Assembly (NCBI RefSeq): GCF_030271515.1
Contig: NZ_JASCXI010000002.1
Coordinates: 744,001 to 808,000, forward strand
DNA: 64,000 nucleotides
Source of the DNA: Erythrobacter oryzae
Lineage (GTDB): Bacteria > Pseudomonadota > Alphaproteobacteria > Sphingomonadales > Sphingomonadaceae
Reading direction: 5' to 3'
The notes below the pieces were generated by a model. It was given only the letters and a program-made list of their open reading frames with translations. It did no database searches and was not told the origin of the DNA. Position numbers and translations under genes: made by a program. This document shows, one piece after another, positions 8,193 through 16,301 of this stretch. Position 1 is the stretch's first letter. Each line of letters starts with the position of its first letter.

Positions 8193-9205
8193 AGCGTGGC
8201 CTCGGCCTCCTTGCGCTTGCCAGCGCGACCTTAGGCGCGGCGCTCGCCCATGGGGCGGTGCCCGAAGCGCAGCCGGTCAACGATGCGGCGGTGACCGGCG
8301 CGGCCTTTCCCGCCAAGCTCTCGGACTTCGGCTTCTTCCGTGACGGCGCGCGGCAGGTACCCGGGGCGCGGGTCTATCCTTATGCACTCAACACTCCGCT
8401 GTGGTCGGACGGGGCGGAGAAGCTGCGCTTCATCTACCTGCCCGAGGGCATGCAGCTCACCGCCGACGGCGAGGGCCTGCTGAAATTCCCCGTGGGCGCC
8501 GCGATCCTCAAGACCTTCGCTTTCGGCGAGGGCGACGCGCGCCGCTTGATCGAGACCCGCGTGCTGCTCCACCGCGCGGATGGCTGGGTCGCGCTCCCCT
8601 ATCGCTGGAACGCCGAGCAGACCGAGGCTACCCTCGCGCTCACCGGCGGCCGGATCGATCTCGTGACGCCTGCGGGCGAGGCGATCTCCTATGCCATCCC
8701 CAACAAGAACCAGTGCAAGACCTGCCATTCGAGCAGCAACAAGGTCGTGCCCATTGGGCCCAAGGCGCGCAATCTTTCGGTCAGGTGGCTGGGCGACATG
8801 CTCAAGGCGGGCAAGCTCGACCGCCTGCCGCCGGGCGCGGCGACGATGCCGGTCTGGGCGGGTTACACCGCCAAGAGCCCGGCCGAGCCCTTCGCGCGCG
8901 CCTATCTCGACGTCAATTGCGCCCATTGCCACCAGCCGGGCGGGGGTGCGTCGAATTCCGGGCTCGACCTGCGCTGGGAGCAGAGCGATCCTCACGCCTT
9001 CGGCATCGGCAAGCGCCCGGTCGCAGCGGGGCGCGGGGCAGGGGAATATGAGTTCTCCATCCTTGCCGGGCACCCCGACCAGTCGATCCTGCTCTACCGC
9101 ATGAACAGCGCCGAGCCCGGCATCGCCATGCCCGAGCTCGGCAAGGCGAGTGTCGATAGGCAGGGTGTCGCGGTGGTGCGGCGCTGGATTGCGGAGATGA
9201 AATGA
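8189..9205 (+). CDS. SO2930-type diheme c-type cytochrome
   Basis: 338 aa with a GTG start at 8189 inside GTGA, which overlaps the previous stop. A signal peptide (MKRGLGLLALASATLGAALAHGA) precedes the mature domain. Two heme c sites are visible: CKTCH near residue 175 and CAHCH near residue 247. Both lie in the C-terminal half, the layout of the SO2930/HNE_0200 family. The N-terminal part (LSDFGFFRDGARQVPGARV) is typical of this group. It should be a periplasmic electron-transfer protein; its partner is unknown. Translational coupling on both sides ties it to the beta-helix protein and the hydrolase. Confidence 0.85.
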   Translation: MKRGLGLLALASATLGAALAHGAVPEAQPVNDAAVTGAAFPAKLSDFGFFRDGARQVPGARVYPYALNTPLWSDGAEKLRFIYLPEGMQLTADGEGLLKFPVGAAILKTFAFGEGDARRLIETRVLLHRADGWVALPYRWNAEQTEATLALTGGRIDLVTPAGEAISYAIPNKNQCKTCHSSSNKVVPIGPKARNLSVRWLGDMLKAGKLDRLPPGAATMPVWAGYTAKSPAEPFARAYLDVNCAHCHQPGGGASNSGLDLRWEQSDPHAFGIGKRPVAAGRGAGEYEFSILAGHPDQSILLYRMNSAEPGIAMPELGKASVDRQGVAVVRRWIAEMK

Positions 9206-10191
9206 GAAAGTGGTTCTTGCGCGGGCTGCTCGCGCTCCTCGGCGTGCTGGGACTTGCCTTCCTGATCTTCCGCACGCCTGACACCGATCCTGCCGAAATG
9301 CGCGCGAAGTATGGCGGCCCGCCCTCGCAATTCGTCGAAATCGGCGACGGGGTGAAAGTCCACCTGCGCGACGAAGGCCCGCGCGATGCACCCGCGATCA
9401 TCCTGCTCCACGGCTCCAACGCCGATCTGCACACCTGGGAGCCGTGGGTGCAGGTCTTGAAGGGCAAGTATCGCGTGATCCGCTTCGACCAGATCGGCCA
9501 CGGCCTCACGGGCCCCGACCCGCGCGAGGACTACTCCACCGCCAGTTTCGTCGCTGATATCGGCGAGGTGGCGGACAGGCTGGGCCTGAAGACCTTCATC
9601 CTCGGTGGCAATTCGATGGGCGGCAAGCACGCGCTCGCCTATGCCATAGCCCATCCCGAGCGGCTCACCGGCCTCGTGCTGGTCGACGGCAGCGGGGGGC
9701 CGATGCTCAAGATCGCGCGCCTCGAGAAGGACAAGAAGGACTCCGGCAATATCGGCTTCACCATCGCCCGGATGCCCGGGGTGAACCTCATTGCCGAACA
9801 GATCACGCCGCGCTCGCTGATCCAGCAGAGCCTCGAGCAATCGGTCTCGGTCAAATCGGTCGCGAGCCCGGCTGCGGTCGATCGCTACTGGGAGCTGCTG
9901 CGCTACCCCGGCAACCGCCGCGCCACTCTCGCGCGCTTCAGCCAGCCCTATGATCCGCTGAAGGCCGAGGACATCGCCAAGGTGCAGACCCCCACGCTGA
10001 TCCTGTGGGGCGAGGAGGACCGCATCATCCCGGTCGAGGCGGGGCAATGGCTCGCCAAGACCTTGCCGGCCAACGAGCTCCACATCTATCCCGGGATCGG
10101 CCACCTGCCGCACGAGGAGGCCCCCGCCAAGACCCTTGCCGATCTCGAAACGTGGCTCGCACAGCACGCTCCGCCGCCAAAACAGGGATAG
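9202..10191 (+). CDS. Alpha/beta hydrolase with N-terminal membrane anchor
   Basis: 329 aa; ATG at 9202 overlaps the cytochrome stop (ATGA). One N-terminal helix (WFLRGLLALLGVLGLAFLIF) probably anchors it to the inner membrane with the catalytic domain in the periplasm. The alpha/beta hydrolase core shows the oxyanion segment LLHGSNAD, nucleophile elbow GGNSMGG (Ser), acid in WGEEDRIIP and base His in GIGHLPHEE. The triad is complete. Substrates are likely esters or related compounds; no family-specific motif narrows this. As third gene of the beta-helix/cytochrome operon it probably serves the same process. Confidence 0.85.
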   Translation: MRKWFLRGLLALLGVLGLAFLIFRTPDTDPAEMRAKYGGPPSQFVEIGDGVKVHLRDEGPRDAPAIILLHGSNADLHTWEPWVQVLKGKYRVIRFDQIGHGLTGPDPREDYSTASFVADIGEVADRLGLKTFILGGNSMGGKHALAYAIAHPERLTGLVLVDGSGGPMLKIARLEKDKKDSGNIGFTIARMPGVNLIAEQITPRSLIQQSLEQSVSVKSVASPAAVDRYWELLRYPGNRRATLARFSQPYDPLKAEDIAKVQTPTLILWGEEDRIIPVEAGQWLAKTLPANELHIYPGIGHLPHEEAPAKTLADLETWLAQHAPPPKQG

Positions 10192-10285
10192 GTTGCCAAC
10201 CTGCCATGTGACCACTGGACGCGGGGGCGCCCCGCGCCCTACACCTCTTCGCACCTGCACAGCGACTACAAGAAGGGGCACCCGT

Positions 10286-10990
10286 TTGCGCAAACTCGGG
10301 ATCATCGGCGGCATGAGCTGGGTGTCGACCGCGACCTATTACGACCGCATCAATCGCATCGTCCAGAAACGCGCCGCCCCGATGGCGAGCGCCCCGTTGC
10401 TGATCGAGAGCCTCGACTTCTGCCAGCTCTACGCGCTCACCGCCGAGCGTGACTGGCAGCGCGCGGCGAGCGTGCTGGTCGAAAGCGCGCGGCGGCTCGA
10501 AGGGGCGGGGGCCGAGGGGCTGATCATCGGCGCCAATTCGATGCACCGGCTCTATGACGACGTCGCGGCCTCCGTGAACATCCCGATCCTGCATATCGCC
10601 GAATATGTCGGCCTTGCGATGAAGCGCGCCGGGAAGACCAGCGCCGCGCTGCTCGGCACCCGCAACGTCATGACCGAGAGCTTCTACAGGAAGCGCCTCG
10701 TCGCGCACGGGATCGACCTGCTGCCGCCCAACCTCGCCTATGTTGAACAGCTCGACAAGATCATCTATGACGAGCTGATGACCGGCAAGGTCACCCGCGA
10801 GGCGGAGCGGACCTTGAAGACGATCATCACCAACACCGCCCAGGAAGGCGCGGCCGCGGTGGTGCTGGCCTGCACCGAGCTCGATCTGGTGGTGGATGTC
10901 GACGCCAATGTCTTGCCGATCTTCGACTCCACCCGCATCCACTGCGAGGCGGCGGCGAACTGGATCCTCGAGCAGGAAGTGGTGGGCTAA
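10286..10990 (+). CDS. Aspartate/glutamate racemase family protein
   Basis: 234 aa from TTG at 10286, chosen for AAGGGG at 10273-10278 and because RKLGIIGGMSW is the family N-terminus. Members interconvert D- and L-amino acids using two acid/base residues on opposite faces of the substrate. The C-terminal one is present (LACTELD, C196). At the N-terminal site the sequence is GANSMH, so the position of the catalytic Cys/Thr (residue 83) is Ala. Some RacX-like homologues share this pattern. Activity as a true racemase is therefore uncertain. It follows the hydrolase by 94 nt and is probably a separate transcription unit. Confidence 0.75.
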   Translation: MRKLGIIGGMSWVSTATYYDRINRIVQKRAAPMASAPLLIESLDFCQLYALTAERDWQRAASVLVESARRLEGAGAEGLIIGANSMHRLYDDVAASVNIPILHIAEYVGLAMKRAGKTSAALLGTRNVMTESFYRKRLVAHGIDLLPPNLAYVEQLDKIIYDELMTGKVTREAERTLKTIITNTAQEGAAAVVLACTELDLVVDVDANVLPIFDSTRIHCEAAANWILEQEVVG

Positions 10991-11295
10991 ACCTCGGCTC
11001 GTCCTCTCGCGCGGGCGGCTTGCCGCATCGCGGGGTTGCACGGGGTGCAACGCGTTAACGTTCTCACTATGTGCGCCACCGGATTTTTGTCACGGAAACG
11101 TAAGGCATGATCCGGGTCTTCGGGTCGCACCGCAGGCCCTTGGGGCCGCTCCTCCTCCCCCCCAATCACCGGAGGGCGGCCCCATAATTCTCCCCAATTT
11201 CGCGGGCGCCAAGCGGTTGTTTTCCTTCCTATCTCGCGGTGTTCCCGCCCCGTTCCGGTTGAGCCGTCGCGGCCTTGGTCCTAAGCGCTGAGCCC
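10991..11295. other. Gene-free stretch between racemase and dgt with inverted repeats
   Basis: About 305 nt. It holds a perfect 7-bp inverted repeat with a 3-nt spacer (GTTGCAC 11034-11040, GTGCAAC 11044-11050), which looks like an operator or a short hairpin. A second hairpin is GGCCC/GGGCC (11135-11147). A possible 26-codon frame starts at ATG 11107 and ends at TAA 11187 (MIRVFGSHRRPLG...), with weak ribosome-site support (TAAGG). I see no convincing gene and no T-run terminator. Confidence 0.35.
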
Positions 11296-12462
11296 GTGAA
11301 CCCTCGCGCCCCCTACGCTGCCGATCCCGCCGCTGGCCCTGCCTGCGAATTCCCGCGCGCCGATGCCGGCGAGCAGCGCGGGCCCCGCAGCCCGTTCCAG
11401 CGCGACCGCGACCGGATCATCCATTCGATGAGCTTCCGGCGCCTCAAGTCCAAGACCCAGGTGTTCATCGCCCCCGACGGGGACCACTACCGCACCCGCC
11501 TCACCCACAGCCTCGAAGTCGCGCAGATCGGGCGGGTGATCGCACGCGCCCTGGGGCTCGACGAGGACCTGACCGAGGCGCTGTGCCTTGCGCATGATCT
11601 CGGCCACCCGCCCTTCGGCCATGCGGGCGAAGCGGCGCTCAGCGACGCGATGGAGCGCCACGGCGGCTTCTGCCACAACGCGCAGGCGCTGCGCACGGTG
11701 ATGCGGATCGAGTGTCCCTATCCCGAGCATGACGGCCTCAACCTCACCTGGGACCTGCTCGAGGGGCTGGCCAAGCACAACGGCCCGGTCGCCGCGCCGG
11801 GCTGGGCGCTGGCCGAGCTCGATGCCGCCTTCCCGCTCGAACTCGGCAGCTGGCCCTCGCTGGAGGCGCAGGTCGCAGCGGTCGCCGACGACATCGCCTA
11901 CGACAATCACGACATCGACGATGGCCTGCGCGCAGGCTTCCTCCAGCTCGATGACCTGCTGACACTGGATTTCCTCGCAGACCAGTGGCGGGCGGTCGAA
12001 AAGCGCTTTCCCCGCAGCTCCCGCGAGCGTCTGCTGCGCGAGATGATACGCGACCAGATCGGGATGATGGTGAACGACGTTATTGCGCACACGCAGGAAC
12101 AGGCGAAGGGCCTGTCCTCGGTCGCCGAAGTGCGCGCGGCGGGACGCCAGCTTGCGGGCTTCTCCCCCGCGATGGCCGCGCAGGAGCGGCGCCTCAAGAC
12201 CTTCATGTACGAGCGCCTCTACTACCACCCCGAACAGATCGCCGCGGCCGAGAAGGCGCGCGATGTCGTGGCGCGGCTGTTTGCGGCCTATGCGCAGGAT
12301 GCGACGCTGATGCCGGAGGACTGGCTGGCGCGGCTCCCCGCGCAGGAACCGCAGCGCAGCCGCGTGATCGCCGATTTCATCGCGGGGATGAGCGACCGCT
12401 TTGCCATCAAGGCGGTCGGCGAAATCTACGGCACCCGGCCCGAGGGACTGATCAATGTATGA
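11296..12462 (+). CDS. dgt: Deoxyguanosinetriphosphate triphosphohydrolase-like HD protein
   Basis: 388 aa from GTG at 11296; an upstream TTG at 11275 would add 7 residues and neither has a strong ribosome site. The HD phosphohydrolase metal site is complete: RTRLTHSLEV (first His), CLAHDLGHPPFGHAGE (HD pair) and ADDIAYDNHD (distal Asp). The N-terminal RSPFQRDRDRIIHSMSFRRL is the family dNTP-binding signature. The enzyme cleaves dNTPs to deoxynucleosides and triphosphate, controlling dNTP pools in the cytoplasm. The neighbouring NAD(P)-binding gene overlaps its end by 8 nt. Confidence 0.92.
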   Translation: MNPRAPYAADPAAGPACEFPRADAGEQRGPRSPFQRDRDRIIHSMSFRRLKSKTQVFIAPDGDHYRTRLTHSLEVAQIGRVIARALGLDEDLTEALCLAHDLGHPPFGHAGEAALSDAMERHGGFCHNAQALRTVMRIECPYPEHDGLNLTWDLLEGLAKHNGPVAAPGWALAELDAAFPLELGSWPSLEAQVAAVADDIAYDNHDIDDGLRAGFLQLDDLLTLDFLADQWRAVEKRFPRSSRERLLREMIRDQIGMMVNDVIAHTQEQAKGLSSVAEVRAAGRQLAGFSPAMAAQERRLKTFMYERLYYHPEQIAAAEKARDVVARLFAAYAQDATLMPEDWLARLPAQEPQRSRVIADFIAGMSDRFAIKAVGEIYGTRPEGLINV

Positions 12463-13180
12463 GCCGCGCGTGACCGGCCCGGTGCGGGTCGCTCTGGTAG
12501 GAGCCACCGGCCTCATCGGCCGCCGCGTGATCGAGATCGCCAGTGCGGGCGAACAGGTGCGCATCCTCGGCATCGCCCGGCGCGAGGCCCCGCTGCCGCC
12601 CGGCGCGCGGATGGAGATGTTCGTGGCCGAGCCCGCCAAGTGGGGCGACGTGCTCGACGCGGCGCGCCCGCGCGCGCTGATCTGCGCGCTCGGCACCACC
12701 TGGAAGAAGGCGGGGCGCGACGAGGCGGCCTTCCGCGCGGTCGATCAGGACCTCGTGCTCGCCACCGCCGAGGCCGCCAAGCGCGCGGGCGTGCCCAACA
12801 TGGTGCTGGTGAGCGCCGCGGGCGCCGACAAGCACTCCAAGGCGCTCTACATGCGGGTGAAGGCCGAGACCGAGGAGGCGGTGAGCCGCATCGGCTTCAA
12901 GCGGCTCGACATCCTCCACCCCGGCCTGCTGCGAGGGACGCGCGAGGGCGACCTGCGCTTCGCCGAGCGCGCCGCGATCATCGCCGCGCCGCTGATCGAC
13001 CCGCTGCTCTCGGGCAAGTGGGAGCAATACCGCTCGATCGACGCAGGGCTCGTCGCCGAGGCCGCATTGGGCCTCGCGCTGCGCCGGGCGGGCGGGCGCT
13101 TCACCCACGACAACGAGGCGATGCGCCGCGCCGCGCGCGAATGGCGCAATGCGGCGGCGCAAGCCGAGGACGCGCGCTGA
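12455..13180 (+). CDS. NAD(P)H-binding oxidoreductase (atypical SDR)
   Basis: 241 aa, ATG at 12455, overlapping the dgt stop by 8 nt. The N-terminal VRVALVGATGLIGRRVIEI is an NAD(P)-binding Rossmann motif of the extended/atypical SDR type (NmrA/HTATIP2-like). Further hallmarks are ALICALGTTWKKAG and MVLVSAAGADKHSKALYMRVKAETE, where a Tyr-x-x-x-Lys pair (YMRVK) is preserved. ILHPGLLRG closes the core. The function is unknown: it may be a reductase or a redox-sensing binding protein. Translation is coupled to dgt upstream and to the ABA4-like gene downstream. Confidence 0.75.
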   Translation: MYEPRVTGPVRVALVGATGLIGRRVIEIASAGEQVRILGIARREAPLPPGARMEMFVAEPAKWGDVLDAARPRALICALGTTWKKAGRDEAAFRAVDQDLVLATAEAAKRAGVPNMVLVSAAGADKHSKALYMRVKAETEEAVSRIGFKRLDILHPGLLRGTREGDLRFAERAAIIAAPLIDPLLSGKWEQYRSIDAGLVAEAALGLALRRAGGRFTHDNEAMRRAAREWRNAAAQAEDAR

Positions 13181-13629
13181 TGGACTGGGCGCTGGTATTC
13201 AAGGCGGTGAACCTGCTCGCGCTGATTGCGTGGGCCGCGCTGATCCTGCTCCCGCGCTGGCCCGCGCTGCTCTCGGCGATCCTCTATCTCGGCGTGGGGC
13301 TGCTATGCGCCGTCTATGCCTGCGGCCTCATCGGCGTGGTGAGCGGCCTCATCCCCAACGCTGGCGGGGGCGGGGCGGACTTTACCACCATCCCCGGCAT
13401 CCGCGCGATCTTCGCGACCGACGGCGGGGTGACCATCGGCTGGACCCACTACCTCGCTTTCGACCTGTTCGTCGGCCTGTGGATCGCGCGCGATGCCGAC
13501 GCGAAGAACATCTCGCGCCTCATTCAGGCCCCGATCCTGTTCGCGACGCTGATGGCGGGCCCCATCGGCCTCGGCATCTGGCTGCTCGTCCGCGAGCCCG
13601 CCGCGCGGCGGCAGGGGCGGTTCCGCTAG
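13180..13629 (+). CDS. ABA4-like (DUF4281) membrane protein
   Basis: 149 aa with four hydrophobic helices; ATG at 13180 overlaps the previous stop (TGATG). The pattern GWTHYLAFDLFVGLWIARDA is the core of the DUF4281/ABA4-like family. In plants ABA4 is needed for neoxanthin formation from violaxanthin. Bacterial homologues are uncharacterised. A role in carotenoid chemistry would fit a pigment-producing Erythrobacteraceae cell, and a carotenoid oxygenase gene lies at 44.4 kb, but no other carotenoid gene is adjacent. It acts in the inner membrane. Confidence 0.8.
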   Translation: MDWALVFKAVNLLALIAWAALILLPRWPALLSAILYLGVGLLCAVYACGLIGVVSGLIPNAGGGGADFTTIPGIRAIFATDGGVTIGWTHYLAFDLFVGLWIARDADAKNISRLIQAPILFATLMAGPIGLGIWLLVREPAARRQGRFR

Positions 13630-13705
13630 AAAAACGCCGCTGGACGGCGCGCGCGGCTCGGTTAATCTCTCCGGCAAAACAAGGCACCGGGAGAGAGACA
13701 CCAGC

Positions 13706-15268
13706 ATGACCGAGATCGCGCAGCACAACCTCCTCACCCTCGACGAAATCCTCGTCCATTGGACGGCGATCCAGCCCGATGCGCCCGCGATCGAGGGCGG
13801 GACCCACGCCTTCACCTATGGCGAGGTCGACTGGCTCTCGCGCCAGATCATCGCGATGCTTGCCGCACGCGGGATCGGGGCGGGGGACCGGGTGGCGTTC
13901 CTCGGCAAGAATGCGGCGAGTTACGGCCTGCTCTACTGCGCCTGCGCCCGCGCCGGGATCGTGATCGCGCCGATCGGCTGGCGGCTCGCCGCGCGCGAGG
14001 TCGCCTATATCCTCGGCGATACCGGGGCGAAGCTGCTGGTGGCCGCCCCTGACTTCATGGGGCTTGCCGCCGCCGCCATGGCCGAGCTGTCGAGCCCGCC
14101 CGAATTGATGGACGATGCCGCCATGCTGGCCGAGGCGCGCGGCTGCGATCCGGCGGACTTCACTCGCTGCGGCGCGGATGATCCGGTGCTCCAGCTCTAC
14201 ACCTCGGGCACCACCGGCCATCCCAAGGGCGTGCTCCTCTCCAACGCCAATCTCACGAAGCTGCGGGTCGAGGGGATTGCAGCGGGGCTGACCTATTACA
14301 CCGATTACCGCAGCGGCGATTGCATGATGGTGGCGATGCCGATCGCGCATATCGGCGGCACGGGCACCTTCAGCCTCGCGCTGCTGGCGGGGATCCGCTG
14401 CCGCTTCGAGGCCGAGTTCACCCCCGCCGGCGTCCTCGCGGCGATCGAGGCTGGGACGACGCACATGTTCCTCGTGCCCGCCGCGCTCCAGATGGTGATC
14501 CAGCACCCGCAGGCGGCCACCACCGACTTCTCCAACCTGCGCTACCTCATCTACGGCGCTGCGCCGATGCCGCTCGAGCTGCTCAAGCAGGCGGTGCAGA
14601 CCATGCCCAACACCCAGTTCCTCCAGGCCTATGGCATGACCGAGACGACCGGCACGGTCTCGATCCTCCCGCCCGAGGACCACTCGCTCGAGGGCAACCA
14701 GCGGATGCGCTCGGCCGGGAAGGCGCTGCCCGGAGTGCAGATCGAAGTGCGCGGGCCGGACAATGTCGAGGTGCCGCGCGGCGAGATCGGCGAGGTTTGC
14801 ATCCGTTCGCCTTCCAATACAGCCGGTTACTGGAAGCTGCCCGAGGCGACCGCCAAGACCATCGATGCCGACGGCTGGCTCCACACCGGCGATGCGGGGG
14901 TGATGGACGCGGACGGCTATGTCTACATTCAGGACCGCATCAAGGACATGATCATCTCTGGCGGCGAGAACGTCTATCCGGCCGAGGTAGAGAGCGCGAT
15001 CTACGGCCATCCCGCCATCGCCGAAGTCGCGGTGATCGGTGTCCCGAGCGAGAAATGGGGCGAGGAGGTCAAGGCCTGCGTCGTCGCCAAGCCGGGCATG
15101 GCTGTCGACGCGGCCGACGTCATCGCCTGGACGCGCGAGCGGATTGCCGCCTTCAAGGCGCCCAAGAGCGTCGATGTCATCCCGCTCATGCCGAGGAACG
15201 CCAGCGGCAAGATCCTGCGCCGCGAATTGCGCGCGCCCTACTGGGAAGGGCAGGAGCGCAAGGTCTAG
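13706..15268 (+). CDS. Acyl-CoA ligase (AMP-binding, long-chain type)
   Basis: 520 aa, ATG at 13706 after GGGAGAGA. The adenylate-forming core has the P-loop LYTSGTTGHPKGV, the A5 motif QAYGMTETTG, A7 WLHTGDAG, A8 RIKDMIISGGENVYP and the C-terminal catalytic Lys in NASGKILRREL. It activates a carboxylic acid (likely a fatty or aromatic acid) to an acyl-AMP and then to the CoA thioester in the cytoplasm. The chain-length preference cannot be read from sequence. It overlaps the DUF938 gene by 1 nt. Length is normal for the family. Confidence 0.9.
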   Translation: MTEIAQHNLLTLDEILVHWTAIQPDAPAIEGGTHAFTYGEVDWLSRQIIAMLAARGIGAGDRVAFLGKNAASYGLLYCACARAGIVIAPIGWRLAAREVAYILGDTGAKLLVAAPDFMGLAAAAMAELSSPPELMDDAAMLAEARGCDPADFTRCGADDPVLQLYTSGTTGHPKGVLLSNANLTKLRVEGIAAGLTYYTDYRSGDCMMVAMPIAHIGGTGTFSLALLAGIRCRFEAEFTPAGVLAAIEAGTTHMFLVPAALQMVIQHPQAATTDFSNLRYLIYGAAPMPLELLKQAVQTMPNTQFLQAYGMTETTGTVSILPPEDHSLEGNQRMRSAGKALPGVQIEVRGPDNVEVPRGEIGEVCIRSPSNTAGYWKLPEATAKTIDADGWLHTGDAGVMDADGYVYIQDRIKDMIISGGENVYPAEVESAIYGHPAIAEVAVIGVPSEKWGEEVKACVVAKPGMAVDAADVIAWTRERIAAFKAPKSVDVIPLMPRNASGKILRRELRAPYWEGQERKV

Positions 15269-15873
15269 TGAGCGCGAAACAGCACGCCCCGGCGACGCTC
15301 AGAAACCGCGAAGCCATCGCCGAGGTGCTCGCGCGCGAATTGCCGGCGTCCGGCACGGTGCTCGAAATCGCGGCAGGGACGGGCGAGCACGCGGTCTATT
15401 TTGCCGCGCTTTTCGGTTCGCTCGCGTGGCTGCCCACCGATCCATCAGCAGAAGCGCTGGCTTCGATCGCGGAATACCGCGCGGACTATCCGGGCACGAA
15501 CTTGTCCGCGCCGGTGATGCTCGATGCGGCAGACCCGGACAGCTGGCCGGTCGCCGAGGCTGCCGCAATAGTGTGCATCAACATGGTCCACATCAGCCCC
15601 TGGGCCGCGACCCTAGGGCTTTTCCGGGGTGCTGCCCGATTATTGGGCAGCGGGGGCGGGCCGCTGGTCCTCTACGGGCCCTATCTCGAGGACGGGGTGG
15701 AGACGGCTGCCTCGAATCTGGCCTTCGACGAGAGCCTGAAGGCGCGCAACCCGGAGTGGGGCCTCAGGCGTGCCGAAGATCTGGACAGCCTCGCGGCCGC
15801 GCACGGGTTCGCCCGCACGGCGCGCCATGCGATGCCTGCCAATAATTTAACGCTGGTTTTTCGCCGGGTTTAA
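15268..15873 (+). CDS. DUF938 SAM-dependent methyltransferase-like protein
   Basis: 201 aa from GTG at 15268 overlapping the ligase stop. The protein starts with RNREAIAEVLARELP and has a SAM-binding loop LEIAAGTGEHAVYFA near residues 32-46, with an acidic second strand end (PTDPSAEA) and INMVHISPW. These are hallmarks of DUF938, a class I methyltransferase-like family also found in animals (METTL26). No substrate is known. The C-terminus MPANNLTLVFRR is the usual family end. Coupling with an acyl-CoA ligase is noted but not explained. Confidence 0.85.
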   Translation: MSAKQHAPATLRNREAIAEVLARELPASGTVLEIAAGTGEHAVYFAALFGSLAWLPTDPSAEALASIAEYRADYPGTNLSAPVMLDAADPDSWPVAEAAAIVCINMVHISPWAATLGLFRGAARLLGSGGGPLVLYGPYLEDGVETAASNLAFDESLKARNPEWGLRRAEDLDSLAAAHGFARTARHAMPANNLTLVFRRV

Positions 15874-15882
15874 GCCCCGCGA

Positions 15883-16014
15883 TCAGTCGATCGCGCGTTT
15901 TCCGGCGCGGCCCACGGACTGGATGTCCTCGCCCACGCCCTCGACGGTGTTGCACGCCGCGCTGGTGAGCGCGAGGGCGGCGAGAGTGGCGGCGGCAAAC
16001 AGGTTGCGGATCAT
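15883..16014 (-). CDS. Entericidin-type small lipoprotein (copy 1)
   Basis: 43 aa, ATG at 16014. A signal sequence ends in lipobox LTSAAC (Cys21), followed by the family signature CNTVEGVGEDIQSVGRAGKRAID. Entericidin A/B family proteins are very small membrane lipoproteins; in enterics some act as a cell-lysis toxin/antidote pair, and in alphaproteobacteria their role is not clear. A second copy lies 100 nt upstream on the same strand. It is convergent with the DUF938 gene (9 nt gap). Confidence 0.85.
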   Translation of the reverse strand: MIRNLFAAATLAALALTSAACNTVEGVGEDIQSVGRAGKRAID

Positions 16015-16114
16015 CGAGCGGCTCCAATCGGTGGTTTCCCTCCGATCAAAGCCGCTCAATCCTGAAAATTTCCTGACTTTGCGGCGAAATGCCGTCCGCA
16101 CGAGGCGGAAAGGG

Positions 16115-16240
16115 TCAGATTTCTTCCTTCACCTCGCGCGAGGCCGACTGGAGATCCTCGCCCGCACCCTCGACGGTGTTGCAGGCAGCGGTGGCAAGCG
16201 TGAGCGCGGCGAGCGCGATGGCGGCGATGCGGTTGGTCAT
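16115..16240 (-). CDS. Entericidin-type small lipoprotein (copy 2)
   Basis: 41 aa from ATG at 16240, with AAGGAG at ideal spacing, which favours this start over an upstream in-frame ATG at 16333. Lipobox LATAAC is followed by NTVEGAGEDLQSASREVKEEI. The mature part is acidic at its C-terminus while copy 1 ends basic (GRAGKRAID). The two copies share CNTVEG-GED-QS, so they are tandem paralogues that have diverged in charge. Confidence 0.85.
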   Translation of the reverse strand: MTNRIAAIALAALTLATAACNTVEGAGEDLQSASREVKEEI

Positions 16241-16301
16241 GGGATGCTCCTTGGGGTTGTCTGTTCGCAGCCAACCGGACGCAGCGCCCCAAAGGTCCAT
16301 G

